Assembly: GCA_964526225.1 (NCBI GenBank)
Contig: CAZGLL010000006.1
Coordinates: forward strand, 1 to 64,000
Length of the DNA: 64,000 bases
Direction: 5' to 3'
Source of the DNA: DRYM01 sp964526225
GTDB lineage: Archaea > Thermoproteota > Thermoprotei_A > EX4484-217-1
Both the position numbers and the translations under genes were made by a program. The notes below the pieces were generated by a model. It did not search any database. It saw nothing but the letters and a program-made list of their open reading frames with translations, and was not told the origin of the DNA. Below, piece by piece: positions 14,383 to 23,072 of this stretch. Numbering within the stretch: position 1 is the stretch's first letter; the number at the start of each line of letters is the position of its first letter.

Positions 14383-15390
14383 ATGGTTAGATTAAGGGAT
14401 ATAGGGGAGAAAGGAGCTATCGAGTGTATTGGTAGGTTTCTTGGCAAGGAACTTTTAGGATTAAGTGTTTTGGGGTTTAATGATGATGCGTTAGCTTTTA
14501 AGTTGAACAAGAAATACCTCATTTTAAATATCGATGGTTTCACATTTCGCTACTCTAAATATTACTGGCTTAGCTACTATGATTTAGGATGGAAAGCTTC
14601 AACCCTTGCTATAAGCGATGTTGTTGTTAAAGGAGGAATCCCTAAAGTAGTTGTTTCATCGGTAGGTTTTAAGAAGTCAGCTTCACTTAAACGCCTTAAG
14701 GAATTCGTTTTCGGACTTAGAGATTCGGCGAGACATCATGGTGCAAAATATTTAGGCGGAGACCTTAATGAAGCAGTTGACGAATGGGTTTCAACAGCAT
14801 GCATAGGTTTCTCCAAAGTAAAGCCAATACCTCGGAAATCGAGGATAAAAGAAAACGATGTAGTATTAACGTACGGTGAATACGGGTTAATGGGCGCTGC
14901 TCTCCACGCCCACTACAATAGAATTGACATTAAGCCTTGGAGAAAAATTGTTGAGGCAACACGGAAACCCGTATTTCCCATGGAAACTCTAAAGTTCGTA
15001 GGCAAGTTAGGTAGGAAATGTGTTTTATCATCAATAGACAGCAGTGATGGACTTGCACAATCGCTACTTGAACTTTCGAAAATAAATAAAATAGGCTTCA
15101 TAGTGGAAAATATACCAGTAGATCCTGAAGCAGTAGAGTATGCTAAAACATACGGTTTAGATTCGGAAAACATAGCACTCTATGGCGGAGAAGAATTCTA
15201 CCCAATACTTGTAATTTCCAGGAAATGCCTAAACAAGCTAAGAGATATTTTAAGGGAATTTGACAGATTCAAAATAATAGGTAAAACTATAGCTTCAGTA
15301 AACGTTTATATTCGCAAAAAGGGAAGGTTAGTGAAAGTAGAAAATAGGGGATGGGAATATTTCAAGAATAAACAAAGTACTCATACTTGA
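14383..15390 (+). CDS. thiL: thiamine-monophosphate kinase
   Basis: ThiL phosphorylates thiamine phosphate to thiamine diphosphate. It belongs to the PurM/AIR-synthetase fold, shown by FNDDALAF near the N terminus, LAISDVVVKGG (about 80-90), KYLGGDLNEA, and SSIDSSDGLAQSLLEL followed by LYGGEEFYPIL. The ATG at 14383 starts VRLRDIGEKGAIE, matching the family, and has GGGGG 10 nt upstream; an ATG at 14362 is also open. The coding end overlaps the proposed start of the next gene. Confidence 0.93.
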   Translation: MVRLRDIGEKGAIECIGRFLGKELLGLSVLGFNDDALAFKLNKKYLILNIDGFTFRYSKYYWLSYYDLGWKASTLAISDVVVKGGIPKVVVSSVGFKKSASLKRLKEFVFGLRDSARHHGAKYLGGDLNEAVDEWVSTACIGFSKVKPIPRKSRIKENDVVLTYGEYGLMGAALHAHYNRIDIKPWRKIVEATRKPVFPMETLKFVGKLGRKCVLSSIDSSDGLAQSLLELSKINKIGFIVENIPVDPEAVEYAKTYGLDSENIALYGGEEFYPILVISRKCLNKLRDILREFDRFKIIGKTIASVNVYIRKKGRLVKVENRGWEYFKNKQSTHT

Positions 15391-17068
15391 CGGGTACACT
15401 GATGAACCAGCGGGACTAGGTGTTCCACCATACATAGACGTTTACCCAAGATATGTTGCAGGAGCTATATGGTCTGCGAGAAAAGACGTTAAGGTAAGGT
15501 ACTTAACGGTTGACGAAGCTAGAAAAATGGACTATGAATTCTTCAACGAAGCGAACAAGTACGACCTAGTAATAATGGTAGCGGGAGTTACTGTTCCAGG
15601 GAAATATCTTGGAGGAAAACCAATAACAATCAATGAGCTAAGCGAGTGGTTTAGAATAATAAGTAAACCCCTGAAAATACTTGTTGGACCGGCAGCTAAA
15701 TTCGGAATAGGTATTGAAGGAGGAAAGGTTGCGGAACTACCTACGAAAATAAAGGAGAACTTCGACCTATTAGTTAAGGGAGATCCCGAAGTAGTAATAC
15801 ATGAAGTTATTAAGGAAGACAGCTTGGAGAAAGCAAACCCCTACGCTACGAGGAGAAGCTATAAGGAGATAGAGGAGTTCATACTTAAAGGAACACATAT
15901 TGTAACTCAGCATCCGAACTATGGCAAAAACCTTATTGTAGAAATAGAAACGTACAGAGGCTGCCCAAGAGCAATTACCGGAGGTTGTTCATTCTGCATA
16001 GAACCACTATACGGCTTACCAGTATTCAGAGATCAAAGAGACATTGTGAAAGAAATAGAAGAACTCTATAAACTTGGCGTTAAATTCTTCAGAATAGGGA
16101 GGCAACCAGACATATTCGCATATAAATCAAAGGAAATCGGAGAGAAAGAATTTCCAAAACCAAATCCTGAGGAAATAGAAAAGCTGTTTAGAGGAATAAG
16201 AACTGTAGCTCCTAATTTAAGAACGCTTCACATAGACAATGTTAATCCAGGAACTGTAGCTCATAACCCTAAGGAATCATTGGAAGCAGCAAAAATAATA
16301 ATTAAATACCATACACCAGGCGATGTAGCTGCTTTCGGTGTTGAATCGGTTGATCCGAGAGTTGTTAAGTTAAACAATTTAAAGGTAACTATGGAGGAGG
16401 CTTTAGAAGCTGTAAGGATAATAAATAGAGTTGGCGCTCAGAGAGGATATAATGGATTACCGGAGCTTCTACCGGGAGTAAACTTCCTCTTCGGTCTTAA
16501 AGGAGAAACAAAATACACTTATGAAATAAATTTCAAATTTCTAAAGAAAATAGTTGAAGAAGGCTTACTTGTTAGAAGAATAAATATTAGGCAGGTAATG
16601 GTTTTTCCAGCAACTAAAATGTGGAGTGTAGGTGATAGAGTAATTAGGAAACATAAAAGATATTTCAAGGCATTTAAAGAAAGAGTTAAGAGAGAAATAG
16701 AATTACCGCTAATGAGAAGACTTGTTCCCACAGGGACTATAGTAAGAGATGTTTACACAGAAAAACACATAGGCTATTTCACTTACGCTAGACCTGTAGG
16801 AAGCTACCCCTTAATGGTAAAGATTCCTGAGAAAATAACTCTCGGAGAGTTCATGAACTTTACAATAGTGGATCATGATCATAGATCGGTCTATGGGATA
16901 CCTTATCCGTTAAACGTTAATAATGCATCTCTTAAACTCATTAGCTTACTACCTGGTATTACCAAGGTGGAAGCTTTAGCTATAGTTAAGAAAAGGCCTT
17001 TTAAGAGCATTGATGATTTAAGGAGAACCGTTTCAAACGAGAAAGTGTTAAAATATGTTACTATTTAG
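15368..17068 (+). CDS. radical SAM protein with CX7CX2C cluster motif and C-terminal HhH
   Basis: An N-terminal B12-binding-like or Rossmann segment precedes a radical SAM domain, whose [4Fe-4S] motif CPRAITGGCSFC has CX7CX2C spacing instead of the common CX3CX2C. A TRAM-like strand region follows, and near the end a helix-hairpin-helix (LISLLPGITKVEALAIVKKR). This suggests an RNA-modifying enzyme, but its substrate is unknown. The first ATG (15527) is clearly too late: the same frame upstream encodes conserved-looking sequence (NKVLILDGYTDEPAGLGVPP) back to a stop at 15338-15340, with no ATG, GTG or TTG. ATA at 15368 is the start I propose, by analogy with families beginning M-x-VLILDGYTDEP. 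It overlaps thiL by 23 nt and polB by 4 nt. Confidence 0.85.
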   Translation: MNKVLILDGYTDEPAGLGVPPYIDVYPRYVAGAIWSARKDVKVRYLTVDEARKMDYEFFNEANKYDLVIMVAGVTVPGKYLGGKPITINELSEWFRIISKPLKILVGPAAKFGIGIEGGKVAELPTKIKENFDLLVKGDPEVVIHEVIKEDSLEKANPYATRRSYKEIEEFILKGTHIVTQHPNYGKNLIVEIETYRGCPRAITGGCSFCIEPLYGLPVFRDQRDIVKEIEELYKLGVKFFRIGRQPDIFAYKSKEIGEKEFPKPNPEEIEKLFRGIRTVAPNLRTLHIDNVNPGTVAHNPKESLEAAKIIIKYHTPGDVAAFGVESVDPRVVKLNNLKVTMEEALEAVRIINRVGAQRGYNGLPELLPGVNFLFGLKGETKYTYEINFKFLKKIVEEGLLVRRINIRQVMVFPATKMWSVGDRVIRKHKRYFKAFKERVKREIELPLMRRLVPTGTIVRDVYTEKHIGYFTYARPVGSYPLMVKIPEKITLGEFMNFTIVDHDHRSVYGIPYPLNVNNASLKLISLLPGITKVEALAIVKKRPFKSIDDLRRTVSNEKVLKYVTI

Positions 17069-19779
17069 CCGAAGAAGCTTTCAAGCTTTGTTACACCGAT
17101 TATTTCTTTAAAGTCAATGTTAAAAGCGTCAAGTAGTTGTTCGAAAGTGCTTTTTATTTGGTCAACATATTTGTCAACATCTATTTCATCTATTTTAGCT
17201 AATTGCACAGGCTTCACACCATATTTTGACTTAACTTTAACGTATGCTATAACGTCGCCCTTTTGAACATCAATGCCTAGTTCTTTAAGCATTTTTGCTG
17301 CTCTAACATGTTGTGGAATGGTTTTAACATAGGATTCGAGAGGTTTAGATAGAGAAACTTTGAAAGCTGCTTCATCCAATGTTAGCTCCTTATTCTTAAG
17401 CCTCTTGTAAATGTTTAGGACAATATCTTTAATTACATGCTTTACCTTTTCAAACTCAGCTTCGTCTTTAACATTTCCTATGGCACTTAATACTTCGTAA
17501 AATGCTTTCTTAATGAATTCTGGTGTGTTTCTCTTCTTGCCAACAAGACCTTTAACGTCAACTGATCCGTCAGGATATATTCCTACATAGTTCTTTTTCC
17601 TACCGGAGAACGCAATGTATCTGTATACCTTGTCTACTTCGATTTCTAAACCGAGTTCGTCTTCAACAAACTTTATGAGCTCTTCTATTTTGTCTTGAGA
17701 TGGATTATGTAAGAATAAGCTATCCGTATCGCCATAGAGAACTTCTAAGCCTAGTTCTCTCGCTTTCTCTATGGTTTTCTTAATAGCGTATCTTCCTATT
17801 GCGGTAACGCTTTCAGCAGCTGGCGGACAATATAGTGGGAACGTTGAGGCTCCGAAAACACCGTATGATGCATTTATAAATACCTTCATAGCTTTTTCAA
17901 CAACACTATACCATGCTCTCTCGGTCTCAGGTAGGCTCTTGTTTTTAGCTGCCTTCTTGTATATTTTAACCCTGAAGTCTCTAAGCAAACCTGTTATAAC
18001 AGATGTTATCCCTTTCCTCTTCCTACACACCCAATGCTTTGTTTCAGGAATAATGTTGCTTCTACATTCAGGATGAGGGCATCTAACAGTTTCGTAGCTT
18101 AAATTCCACTTCTTAATTATGCTTGGATATAGTGATGCGAAATCTAAAACTAGAACGTTGAAGAAAACTCCCGCTGGAGGCTGTACAACTATTGCTCCAG
18201 CATATTTTTTGCCTTTAATTGTAGCTTCGGTTACAGCCTCACCCTTCATGTTTAAAATGTCTTCAGACAAAGGTATTAGGTATCCTCTCCTTCTATGTTC
18301 CCAGTAAAGCAGATTCTTTATCCAGTGAGAAACAGCATGCCTTGTTAGCTCATCCATAGATAATTTAGAAATACGCATCATCAATATTATGAGCTTCATA
18401 ACTAAATTATCATCGAACGTCGTTAAATTCAATGTTAACCACGCATCTCTATAGTTGTAAGCTACTAGTTCACTGTACGTTAGTTCACTTACAACCGCTT
18501 CAAGAGCTATTTTTGAAACACCAAGTAATGCTGAAGCTATAGCATCCAATGTGAATTCCTTATATTTTCCACCAAACGCATATACTTGAATTGCTTTGAT
18601 GCTGAAGAACCTGTAAAGATCTATATGGATATTTACTTTATGTCTAACCTCCTCTTCGGTCACTATAAATGGTAAGTATTTTTCAGGGAAACCTAGATTC
18701 TTAGCTCTATTTTGTAGATAAGGTAGATCGAAGTTATCGCCATTAAATGTTAAAATAACAGGGTAGCTATTTAGAATACGAAAAACTTCGGCTATTAAAT
18801 GTCTTTCACTATCGAAGATTTCTACTTCAACATCTTCAGGATAGTTTGGTAGTTTATTACCGAAAACTATGCCTTCTCTTGCTAGTATAAGCACTTTTTT
18901 TAAACCATCATTTGAAACTAGTGAAACACTTATGATTTCATTTCTTGCTTTCTTAGGGTCAGGTATTCTATTTCTAGCTTCAGAAAACACTTCAATATCT
19001 ACCGCTACTCTTTTCAAATCGGGCGGTGGTAGTTGGAATAGTGGAAGCCATTCCTTAGCGTACTGTTTAATTTCTTCATCAACATCTTTGAAAAGTTCCT
19101 CAACTTTCTTCTTTATTTCTTCAGATATTGATATTTTAACTGGAACTAATGATCCATTAACTATTTTGTAAAGCATCCCTGGAGTTAATTGTTTATCGTA
19201 AATGTAATTGTTATGGTATTTTATGTGAGCTTCCCAAGCTTTAGGAACGTATTCTCTAACAACACCTACAGATTTAGGATCCTTCATAACTATTTTTGTC
19301 ATGTAAACTTTCCTATCATAAAGTAAATCGTACTTTTCAACTCTTTCCAAATGACTAAATGATGGATGGTTCCTTATCTTATCTATTTCACTTACCTTAT
19401 CAGGAGTTAAATCAGTTAAGAAGTAAGGTAAATGACCAGTATTATCATACCATAGAAGTATTTGCTTATTTCCCGGATCATATAGTTTCAACATAGCCCT
19501 CTGGTTTTTACCATCATATTGTACTGATAAAAGATAGCATGGACCGGTATTTTTAGGAAAAACCATTTTTGGCTCTAATGATAAACGAGTATCTGATTTA
19601 GCAATTTTCTCATCACTAATGTTAGCTTTACTATTATTTTTAATTTCTACAATACTCTTCTCTAGTATTGATTCCTTAGATTTTAGAGGCTCCCTTTTAG
19701 CTTCAGCTTCTTTCTTCCTCTTCGTTTTCCCTTTCTTCTCGATTCTAAAGAAATCGTCAAGCTTTAACTGATGCCCCAT
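17065..19779 (-). CDS. polB1: replicative family B DNA polymerase (PolB1/Dpo1)
   Basis: This 904-residue polymerase is the crenarchaeal PolB1 type. The proofreading exonuclease has VAVDIEVF (Exo I) and LTFNGDNFDLPY (Exo II). The polymerase domain has DFASLYPSII (motif A), KVFINASYGVFGA (motif B) and YGDTDSLF (motif C). Exonuclease and polymerase residues are all intact. Residues 4-11 (QLKLDDFF) match a PCNA-interacting motif QxxLxxFF, and a second aromatic segment, KLESFFG, is the extreme C terminus. A charged linker of about 80 residues follows the N-terminal motif. It overlaps the convergent radical SAM gene by 4 nt. Confidence 0.96.
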   Translation of the reverse strand: MGHQLKLDDFFRIEKKGKTKRKKEAEAKREPLKSKESILEKSIVEIKNNSKANISDEKIAKSDTRLSLEPKMVFPKNTGPCYLLSVQYDGKNQRAMLKLYDPGNKQILLWYDNTGHLPYFLTDLTPDKVSEIDKIRNHPSFSHLERVEKYDLLYDRKVYMTKIVMKDPKSVGVVREYVPKAWEAHIKYHNNYIYDKQLTPGMLYKIVNGSLVPVKISISEEIKKKVEELFKDVDEEIKQYAKEWLPLFQLPPPDLKRVAVDIEVFSEARNRIPDPKKARNEIISVSLVSNDGLKKVLILAREGIVFGNKLPNYPEDVEVEIFDSERHLIAEVFRILNSYPVILTFNGDNFDLPYLQNRAKNLGFPEKYLPFIVTEEEVRHKVNIHIDLYRFFSIKAIQVYAFGGKYKEFTLDAIASALLGVSKIALEAVVSELTYSELVAYNYRDAWLTLNLTTFDDNLVMKLIILMMRISKLSMDELTRHAVSHWIKNLLYWEHRRRGYLIPLSEDILNMKGEAVTEATIKGKKYAGAIVVQPPAGVFFNVLVLDFASLYPSIIKKWNLSYETVRCPHPECRSNIIPETKHWVCRKRKGITSVITGLLRDFRVKIYKKAAKNKSLPETERAWYSVVEKAMKVFINASYGVFGASTFPLYCPPAAESVTAIGRYAIKKTIEKARELGLEVLYGDTDSLFLHNPSQDKIEELIKFVEDELGLEIEVDKVYRYIAFSGRKKNYVGIYPDGSVDVKGLVGKKRNTPEFIKKAFYEVLSAIGNVKDEAEFEKVKHVIKDIVLNIYKRLKNKELTLDEAAFKVSLSKPLESYVKTIPQHVRAAKMLKELGIDVQKGDVIAYVKVKSKYGVKPVQLAKIDEIDVDKYVDQIKSTFEQLLDAFNIDFKEIIGVTKLESFFG

Positions 19780-19960
19780 TTAATTATTCCCTCATTGAAT
19801 CTTAAGGAATACAGTCTGTCTCGAACTTCTCTACATTCTACTATTAATGCTAAAGCTAACTTAAAAGTGGAACCCCACATAGAAATTAACGAGCACTTAA
19901 ATATCCTTAAAAACACCTCTGAAAAACTAAAAAACCACACGTAACGTTATGAATAATTTG

Positions 19961-20038
19961 GGGCCCGTCGCCTAGCCAGGATAGGGCGCCGGCCTGCGGA
20001 GCCGGTGGTCCGGGGTTCAAATCCCCGCGGGCCCGCCA
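19961..20038 (+). tRNA. tRNA-Arg(GCG)
   Basis: This intronless tRNA has acceptor GGGCCCG/CGGGCCC, G73 and encoded CCA, D arm GCCT/GGGC, anticodon stem CCGGC/GCCGG with loop CTGCGGA (anticodon GCG), variable loop TGGTC, and T arm CGGGG-TTCAAAT-CCCCG. It reads CGC/CGU arginine codons. Confidence 0.96.
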
Positions 20039-20531
20039 CACTTATAAACCCACAATGCTTCTTAAGGATTACTTCTTCAATGTTTCATGAACCATGTCTA
20101 TTAAATGAAACTTAGTGATAGCCAGAACAGGCTTGAGAAGACCCGCTAGAGAGTCTTGCTGAGGTTCTCAGAGATAGAATCTACCTCTACGATGAAGCAC
20201 TTAGAAGATACTTAGGTACGTAGCTCTCCGAGCTTTCTAGGGAACTAAGCCTTGAGTATACCAGGATTCATGTAGTTTGGGAACTAAGAGGTAGGTTTGA
20301 GCTCATATATGTATTGGTATTCTTGGTTTCGCACACATTTCTAGACGGATAATTCCGTTGCTAACCCCAGTAATCACCGTGAACATATGGGAACAGGTTG
20401 GTTCCTCGGATAAGATAGGGATCTTTACTTCGAAAGGAAGCTTTGATGAAAATAAGGCGTAATATGCAAGCGTTTATGGTAATCTATGGGTTTTGAATGC
20501 TAAGAATGTTAAGATAAAAAAAGAATTTTGC
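20039..20531 (+). other. gene-poor stretch after tRNA-Arg
   Basis: About 490 bases without a convincing intact gene follow tRNA-Arg. The composition looks partly coding, and one interrupted frame is listed separately (20146-20352). I see no direct repeat of the tRNA 3' end here, so an integration scar is not demonstrated. Confidence 0.4.
20146..20352 (+). pseudogene. possible decayed ORF, unidentified
   Basis: One frame reads as protein-like sequence (LESLAEVLRDRIYLYDEALR...) to a TAG at 20221-20223, then continues open (LSELSRELSLEYTRIHVV...) to TAA at 20350-20352. No start codon or ribosome-binding site is visible. It looks like the remains of a coding sequence with at least one nonsense mutation. 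I do not recognise the family, and chance openness is possible. Confidence 0.25.
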
Positions 20532-20669
20532 TTATTTACCTTCTTTTGTCTCTTTTTTAGCTTTTGAGGCTCTCCAAGCTCTATAAATGCCCAGCCCTAG
20601 CCCAAGCACATAGAATAGTATGATGCCTAAGATTAACATACCGATTGCTTCAGCACTTAACCCGGGCAT
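20532..20669 (-). CDS. 45-residue single-span partner of the NSS transporter
   Basis: The peptide has one hydrophobic span (IGMLILGIILFYVLGLGLGI, residues 9-28) followed by a basic tail (YRAWRASKAKK). Its ATG lies 1 nt after the stop of the NSS transporter, with GGTGATG overlapping that stop, so the two are tightly coupled. Bacterial methionine/alanine NSS systems have a comparably tiny second subunit (MetS-type). By position and architecture this is its archaeal counterpart, an inference from context. It sits in the membrane beside the transporter. Confidence 0.75.
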   Translation of the reverse strand: MPGLSAEAIGMLILGIILFYVLGLGLGIYRAWRASKAKKETKEGK

Positions 20670-20670
20670 G

Positions 20671-22107
20671 TTACATCACCTTCTTCTCTTTCCACTTAAA
20701 ACCTGATATTACTGTTGCTGCAACTATTATTATTATGACTGTAAGTATCGATATAGGCGATACATGAGTAGTGGTGGAGAGCCCCCAACCTAGTACCGCT
20801 AACAATACTATCGGTGTTACGATTTTTATAAGCACATCATACCATGATCCAAGCTTCCATTCAGCATCGGGATTGACATGGTCTCTGAGCACCTTTAGGC
20901 CGAAGAAGTAGCCAGCTATAATTGCCTCAAGTAGCACTATCCATACAGCGTTAGTACTTCCAACCATGAAATCTACAGGATCTATAAAATCTGGTCGGAA
21001 AGCGAATAAAAGGCTTATTAAGTAGGCTAGCACAGCGACAGCTGTTACACCCTTCTTTCTCGATATACCAAACTTATCCCCAAAGGCTCTATATGTCGGC
21101 TCTATTATTGATATTAAGGATGTATACCCAGCAAGCCATAGGATTACAAAGAATATCGTGCCGAATATCGCTGTAGTGATGGGTGCACCTGGGAGGAGAG
21201 TTACTGCTGTAGGTATAGTCACAAATGCTAAACCAGCACCACCTAGTGGTACTGGAAGATCAGCAGGTGATGCAACATTCATTACATGCATTAAGTACCC
21301 TATAATACCCCATGTAGCGAATGCGAAGAAGAAGCTGTATCCACAGTTAGCAAATGATGTTATCCATGCTGAATTAGGTATTTCAGATCTAGGTGATAGG
21401 TAGCTTGCATATACGATCATTGTTGTTCCAAACACACTTAGTGTAAATAGTATCTGTCCCGCAGCATCTATTATAGCACTTCCACTGAAGGCCTGAGCAG
21501 ATGGTGTTAATAGCCAATTAATACCTATGTCGCTACCAGGAAGCGTTACTCCTCTTATAACTAACACCGCTGATAGTATCCATAAGATCGGTATAGCGTA
21601 TGTGCAAGCCCTCTCGATACCGCTTGCTATGCCAGCGTAGCAGGTGTACCATGCGATAAGCCAAGTTATTGTAAGTCCTATAATGACAAATGCAGGGTTA
21701 GATAGTAGCGCTTCAAATGTTGATTCTACACCCTCGACGGTTTTCCAAGCAACTGTTGCTGAGAGCCCTATGTAGTCCATTACCCAGGCTAAGACTACTG
21801 AATAATACGTGCAAATGAAGAATGTATTTATTATGGCCATCCAGCCTATAGGCTCTAAACTTTCCTTAATCTTCCTAAAGACCTTAGGTGTTGCACCTCT
21901 AAAGTAGTATCCTAACATAAACTCTAGTATCATCAATGGAATACCGAAAACTAGCAGGAATATTATGTAGGGTATTAGGAATGCACCACCGCCATTTCTA
22001 TAACAGAGCCAGCTAAATCGCCAGATATTTCCTAAACCAATAGCTGAACCTATCGCAGCTAGGATGAAGCCCCTTCTCCTTTTCCAGTATTCTGCAGCGG
22101 AACTCAG
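20671..22107 (-). CDS. NSS-family sodium:amino-acid symporter
   Basis: The sodium/neurotransmitter symporter family imports amino acids with Na+. The TM1 sodium-site motif GSAIGLGNIWRF (residues 20-31 from the start used here) and the following RNGGGAFLIPY are diagnostic. About 11-12 membrane spans cover 478 residues. No ATG, GTG or TTG precedes TM1 in this frame after the TGA at 22116-22114; the next ATG (21936) would delete TM1. CTG at 22107 lies 7 nt after GAGGTG, the best candidate start. A TATA-like ATTTATAAG is at 22155-22163 on this strand. The 45-residue partner gene follows after 1 nt. Confidence 0.9.
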   Translation of the reverse strand: MSSAAEYWKRRRGFILAAIGSAIGLGNIWRFSWLCYRNGGGAFLIPYIIFLLVFGIPLMILEFMLGYYFRGATPKVFRKIKESLEPIGWMAIINTFFICTYYSVVLAWVMDYIGLSATVAWKTVEGVESTFEALLSNPAFVIIGLTITWLIAWYTCYAGIASGIERACTYAIPILWILSAVLVIRGVTLPGSDIGINWLLTPSAQAFSGSAIIDAAGQILFTLSVFGTTMIVYASYLSPRSEIPNSAWITSFANCGYSFFFAFATWGIIGYLMHVMNVASPADLPVPLGGAGLAFVTIPTAVTLLPGAPITTAIFGTIFFVILWLAGYTSLISIIEPTYRAFGDKFGISRKKGVTAVAVLAYLISLLFAFRPDFIDPVDFMVGSTNAVWIVLLEAIIAGYFFGLKVLRDHVNPDAEWKLGSWYDVLIKIVTPIVLLAVLGWGLSTTTHVSPISILTVIIIIVAATVISGFKWKEKKVM

Positions 22108-22154
22108 TTGATATCACCTCATCTCTCCATACTCCCTTGGAGATAAAAATTTTT

Positions 22155-22163
22155 CTTATAAAT
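22155..22163 (-). promoter_or_regulatory. TATA-like box of the NSS operon
   Basis: ATTTATAAG on the reverse strand lies about 48-56 nt before the proposed CTG start at 22107, inside an A/T-rich stretch. It would give a short leader that contains the GAGGTG ribosome-binding site. Confidence 0.4.
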
Positions 22164-22207
22164 GTTTTTTCATCAATAAAAATTTTACTATTCTCTTTTA
22201 AGACCAA

Positions 22208-22511
22208 CCTAGTATTCTATACAAAGTAGAGAAGAAGCTGTAGGCGAGAAACCGGTTAAGGATATACTAAACATGTTAAGCTCCAAATGCTATATTTCGA
22301 GCTTGTTAACCTTCATAATGGTTAAACAATGGTAGGTTTGTACAATGGAACCCTATATTCTTGAGCTTTTACATGAATAACCATGTAGCCTCCACAACAA
22401 GTTATTTGGTTTTTAAAAATAGGATAATAGAGTTATAGTAGAATTGAGAATTCATTGATAACTTAGTTACTAATGTTAAGTTGTATTTGAAAGTTTAGCC
22501 ATTTATTATTG
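22208..22511. other. intergenic, no gene seen
   Basis: About 300 bases between the NSS operon promoter and a C/D sRNA. Short frames exist but none has a start, ribosome-binding site or recognisable sequence. Confidence 0.4.
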
Positions 22512-22567
22512 GGTCAGTCGGTCCGTGAAATCATCACTTAATCAGCGGCGAATCCGCAATCATCCCT
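22512..22567 (-). ncRNA. box C/D sRNA (2'-O-methylation guide), candidate
   Basis: The reverse strand has the box order C (GGATGATTG, about 22566-22558), D' CTGA (22545-22542), C' GTGATGA (22537-22531) and D CTGA (22517-22514). The guides are TGCGGATTCGCCG before D' and TTTCACGGACCGA before D, both close to the normal 10-13 nt. The element lies alone between genes. Box C is the weakest box. The RNA would direct 2'-O-methylation at the base pairing five positions before each D box; I cannot name the target from here. Confidence 0.75.
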
Positions 22568-22593
22568 TAAGTTGCATTTATATTACGTGTTAT

Positions 22594-23046
22594 CTATATT
22601 TCTTCCTCTAATTCTTCTTCGACTAATTCGATAGGTCTTGTACTAATGCCTTTTGTTGTGTCTATTACTAGCTTTTCAAGGTCTTTCTTAACGTTATCGT
22701 CAACGTATATTGTTACTAGGTAGACCCTTCTATCTATGTAGTCACTTTCAACCCATATGCTATCATAGGATATTATGTAAACTGGTATGTTGAATTTAGC
22801 ATATCCATCAGGGCTTCTTTTTATACCGAACTTCATGAATCTTTGAACTTGCTCTCTTGTTAGGGGAAGTTTAAGTGCTACTTCATACTTATCCTTTATT
22901 ATTATGAAATCTGAGAATTCTGGATCCCAAAGTTCAAGGGCTTTTGAAGCATACTTCTTTACGGCATCGTAAATGTTTTCTTCTTCAATAATGTTTTCCT
23001 CCACTATTTTCCCGTATTCCCCTCTAAGCACAAGTATTTTCTCCAT
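22594..23046 (-). CDS. conserved crenarchaeal protein, DUF2286-like
   Basis: The 150-residue acidic protein has no membrane span or catalytic motif that I recognise. Segments such as ALELWDPEFSDFIIIKDKYEV and IPVYIISYDSIWVESDYID look like the crenarchaeal DUF2286 family, but this is from memory of the family style. It follows the 101-residue protein gene by about 26 nt on the same strand, so the two probably form an operon. Confidence 0.65.
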   Translation of the reverse strand: MEKILVLRGEYGKIVEENIIEEENIYDAVKKYASKALELWDPEFSDFIIIKDKYEVALKLPLTREQVQRFMKFGIKRSPDGYAKFNIPVYIISYDSIWVESDYIDRRVYLVTIYVDDNVKKDLEKLVIDTTKGISTRPIELVEEELEEEI

Positions 23047-23072
23047 AACTTAACCTACCCTTCTCGTTCATG

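Noticed and set aside
22013..22207. 64-residue ORF overlapping the NSS start, considered as a frameshifted N terminus
   Set aside because: Its residues do not resemble a transporter start, and TM1 is intact in the other frame with a well-placed ribosome-binding site.
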